This document shows, one piece after another, positions 62,048 to 64,000 of a stretch of 64,000 nucleotides of DNA. This stretch comes from CALLPQ01 sp964421675 (GTDB taxonomy: Bacteria > Pseudomonadota > Alphaproteobacteria > Caulobacterales > Parvularculaceae), in assembly GCA_964421675.1 (NCBI GenBank), contig CAYQXV010000008.1:1-64000 (forward strand). Reading direction: 5' to 3'. The notes below the pieces were generated by a model. That model was given only the letters and a program-made list of their open reading frames with translations, was not told the DNA's origin and made no database searches. Numbering within the stretch: the stretch's first letter is position 1; the number at the start of each line of letters is the position of its first letter. A program made the translations under genes and the position numbers.

Positions 62048-63754
62048 GTGTCTGATACACAATCCTTAACCCCTTCGCGCGATGATTTTGCGTCAATGCT
62101 CGAAGCCTCCCTGGTGGATCGCCAGGATTTTGAAGAAACCGTCGTCAGCGGCACTGTGACCGCAATCGAAAAAGATATGGCGGTTATCGACGTAGGTCTT
62201 AAAACTGAAGGCCGCGTTCCTCTAAAAGAATTTGCCTTACCGGGACAAGAACCCACCATTAAAGTTGGTGATACTGTCGAAGTCTTTGTTGAACGCGTTG
62301 AGAACGCGAACGGCGAAGCTGTCGTCAGCCGGGAAAAAGCCCGCCGCGAAGAAGCGTGGGAGCGTCTTGAAAAACAATTTGAAGCTGAAGAGCGTGTTGA
62401 TGGTGTCATCTTCAACCGCGTCAAAGGTGGCTTTACTGTTGATCTCGATGGCGCAGTTGCGTTTTTGCCGGGATCTCAGGTTGATATCCGCCCAGTGCGT
62501 GATGCTACCCCGCTTATGAATATTCCCCAGCCTTTCCGTATTTTAAAAATGGACAAGCGCCGCGGAAATATTGTTGTCTCCCGCCGGTCGATCCTGGAAG
62601 AGGATCGCGCGGAACATCGCCAGGAAGTCGTCAAGGAATTAACCGAGGGTGATGAGCGTGATGGCGTCGTGAAGAACATCACAGATTATGGTGCATTCGT
62701 AGAACTTGCACCTGGTGTTGATGGTCTGCTTCACGTTACTGACATGTCATGGTCGCGGGTCAATCACCCGTCCGAAGTGATCAATGTTAATGATACTGTC
62801 CGCGTTAAGATTATTAAAATTAACCCGGAAACACACCGTATCTCCCTTGGTATCAAGCAGCTACAGCCTGATCCATGGCAGGGTGTGATTGCGAAATATC
62901 CGCTGAGCGCCAAGTTCTCCGGTAAAATCACCAACATCACTGATTATGGTGCATTTGTTGAACTAGAAGATGGCATTGAAGGCCTGGTCCACGTTTCAGA
63001 AATGAGCTGGGTCAAGAAGAATGTACATCCTGGCAAGATCGTTTCGACCTCTCAGGAAGTCGAAGTCATGGTTTTGGAAGTTGATGAGTCCAAGCGCCGT
63101 ATCTCGCTTGGCCTGAAACAGTGCATGGATAATCCATGGGCGAACTTCTCTGACCAGTTCCCTGTTGGATCTGTGATTGAAGGCGAAGTCAAAAACATCA
63201 CAGAGTTTGGCCTGTTTGTTGGCCTGACCGAAGAGCTTGACGGTATGGTTCATCTGACAGATCTCGATTGGAACAGATCTGGTGAAGAGGCCATCAAGGA
63301 CTATGAAAAAGGTCAGATGGTTCAAGCTAAAATCCTCGACGTTGATCCAGACAAAGAGCGCATTTCGCTTGGCGTCAAACAAGTTGGATCTGACCCGATG
63401 GATGATCTTGGTGAAGTCAAACGCGGTGATGACGTAACGTGTACGGTTACTGCGATTGAGACAGGCGGCATTGAAGTGCAAATTGGCGGCGATACCGGCC
63501 TGAAAGCCTTCATCCGTAAGTCTGATCTTTCCAAGGACCGCAACGAGCAACGTCCTGACCGCTTTGCGGTTGGCGACAAAATCGATGCACGCGTTACAGG
63601 AATGGATCGCACATCGCGCCGGATTAATCTTTCAATCAAAGCCCGTGAAACGGCTGAGGAGAAAGAAGCCGTCGAACAGTATGGTTCAGCCGATAGTGGC
63701 GCATCGCTTGGTGATATTCTGGGCGCAGCGTTGAAAGACGGCGACAAGGAATAA
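62048..63754 (+). CDS. rpsA: 30S ribosomal protein S1
   Basis: S1 binds mRNA leaders and helps start translation. The 568 residues start at a GTG (MSDTQSLTPSRDDFASML) with no clear ribosome site, consistent with the special initiation of rpsA. Six S1 repeats are present: two divergent N-terminal ones, then VVKNITDYGAFVELAPGVDG followed by LLHVTDMSWSRVNHPSEV, KITNITDYGAFVELEDGIEG followed by LVHVSEMSWVKKNVHPGK, EVKNITEFGLFVGLTEELDG followed by MVHLTDLDWNRSGEEA, and a last weaker repeat. Length is normal. A 243-base spacer precedes it and a strong terminator follows. Confidence 0.97.
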   Translation: MSDTQSLTPSRDDFASMLEASLVDRQDFEETVVSGTVTAIEKDMAVIDVGLKTEGRVPLKEFALPGQEPTIKVGDTVEVFVERVENANGEAVVSREKARREEAWERLEKQFEAEERVDGVIFNRVKGGFTVDLDGAVAFLPGSQVDIRPVRDATPLMNIPQPFRILKMDKRRGNIVVSRRSILEEDRAEHRQEVVKELTEGDERDGVVKNITDYGAFVELAPGVDGLLHVTDMSWSRVNHPSEVINVNDTVRVKIIKINPETHRISLGIKQLQPDPWQGVIAKYPLSAKFSGKITNITDYGAFVELEDGIEGLVHVSEMSWVKKNVHPGKIVSTSQEVEVMVLEVDESKRRISLGLKQCMDNPWANFSDQFPVGSVIEGEVKNITEFGLFVGLTEELDGMVHLTDLDWNRSGEEAIKDYEKGQMVQAKILDVDPDKERISLGVKQVGSDPMDDLGEVKRGDDVTCTVTAIETGGIEVQIGGDTGLKAFIRKSDLSKDRNEQRPDRFAVGDKIDARVTGMDRTSRRINLSIKARETAEEKEAVEQYGSADSGASLGDILGAALKDGDKE

Positions 63755-63791
63755 GCGTCAAAATCTAAAATTGCTTTTGATCTTTTAAAAG

Positions 63792-63826
63792 CGCACCTTT
63801 CGGGAAATCGAAGGGTGCGTTTTTTT
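63792..63826 (+). terminator. Rho-independent terminator of rpsA
   Basis: CGCACCTTTCG and CGAAGGGTGCG pair around GGAAAT with one imperfect position and are followed by seven T. It lies about 40 bases after the rpsA stop. Confidence 0.92.
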
Positions 63827-63898
63827 ATGGGGTCTATTTAATGGGTGCTTGGCGGGACGCGTAAAGCCCAATCAACGACAATAACGGTTTGTAAAACT

Positions 63899-64000
63899 AT
63901 GCCTGAGCTTCCTGAAGTCGAAACCGTGCGCCGGGCCTTGGCCCCCGTGATGGAAAACAGCAGCTTTGAGGCTGTCACGACCAATCGCCCAGATTTGCGG
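63899..64000 (+). CDS. mutM: Formamidopyrimidine-DNA glycosylase, 5' part only
   Basis: Fpg removes 8-oxoguanine and other oxidised purines from DNA. Only 34 codons are in the window, reading MPELPEVETVRRAL and then APVMENSSFEAV. The first residues PELPEVETVRR form the catalytic N-terminus (nucleophilic Pro2 and Glu3 after Met removal). The rest lies outside the window. The start has no strong ribosome site. Identification by N-terminal signature is firm. Confidence 0.93.
   Translation, partial: MPELPEVETVRRALAPVMENSSFEAVTTNRPDLR

Noticed and set aside
63322..63747. Long minus-strand frames inside rpsA
   Set aside because: Shadows caused by codon bias in a highly expressed gene.
1..64000. 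CRISPR arrays, insertion sequences, prophage, tRNA and rRNA genes
   Set aside because: I looked for repeats, transposase-like proteins, integrases and cloverleaf sequences and saw none. Weak tRNA-like sequences could still be missed by eye.

Overview
The window is about 64 kb of chromosome from an alphaproteobacterium. The class is supported by several features: the rpmH-rnpA-yidC-engB block; the ybgC-tolQRAB-pal-ybgF-tilS-ftsH-folP-glmM gene order; the purD/xseA neighbourhood; serC-serA as a pair; and cmk-rpsA. Many secreted or lipid-anchored peptidases and amidohydrolases, together with moderate GC, fit a Hyphomonadales/Maricaulales/Parvularculales-like marine heterotroph. That rank is a guess. 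No phage, insertion sequence, CRISPR array, tRNA or rRNA was found. The content is largely housekeeping and envelope genes. Two runs of exactly 100 N (11832-11931 and 17007-17106) are assembly gaps inside genes, so those protein lengths are unknown.

Layout. 1-6.2 kb, minus strand: malate synthase G (lacking only its last residues and stop), an orphan sensor histidine kinase, a flavin disulfide reductase and a VTT-domain membrane protein. 6.4-9.6 kb: rpmH, rnpA, yidC, engB. 9.6-18.4 kb: purD (minus), a large Pro-Glu-rich membrane protein, xseA, a secreted M28 peptidase (minus), an OmpA-type porin and a TetR regulator (minus). 18.6-35.4 kb: a class A PBP, the complete Tol-Pal cluster (ybgC, tolQ, tolR, tolA, tolB, pal, ybgF), tilS, ftsH, folP, glmM, thiD and a PhzF-like protein. 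35.4-42.4 kb: an EamA transporter, a DUF3445 protein, serC-serA with a structured leader, and a BlaI/BlaR1-type repressor-protease pair with two dyad operators. 42.6-54.8 kb: secreted amidohydrolases, DUF1499, MATE, DUF2306, YhhQ and M13 peptidase genes, two unrecognised exported proteins (one a putative zinc metalloprotease lipoprotein) and an acyl-CoA dehydrogenase. 54.8-64 kb: a CHASE2/cyclase-like protein with a degenerate active site (minus), then a Mla-type lipid transport operon whose permease carries a fused STAS domain, cmk, rpsA and the start of mutM.

Envelope maintenance dominates. The window combines peptidoglycan synthesis (PBP, GlmM), constriction and outer-membrane tethering (Tol-Pal, OmpA), membrane protein insertion and quality control (YidC, FtsH), lipid asymmetry (Mla) and envelope sensing (BlaR1-like protease, histidine kinase, CHASE2 protein). 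The least ordinary items are the BlaI/BlaR1-like pair with no beta-lactamase gene in view, the HExxH lipoprotein, the degenerate CHASE2 cyclase, the Pro-Glu-rich TonB/TolA-like protein, the putative clamp-binding tail of XseA, the serC leader and the unusually long tolB-pal spacer.
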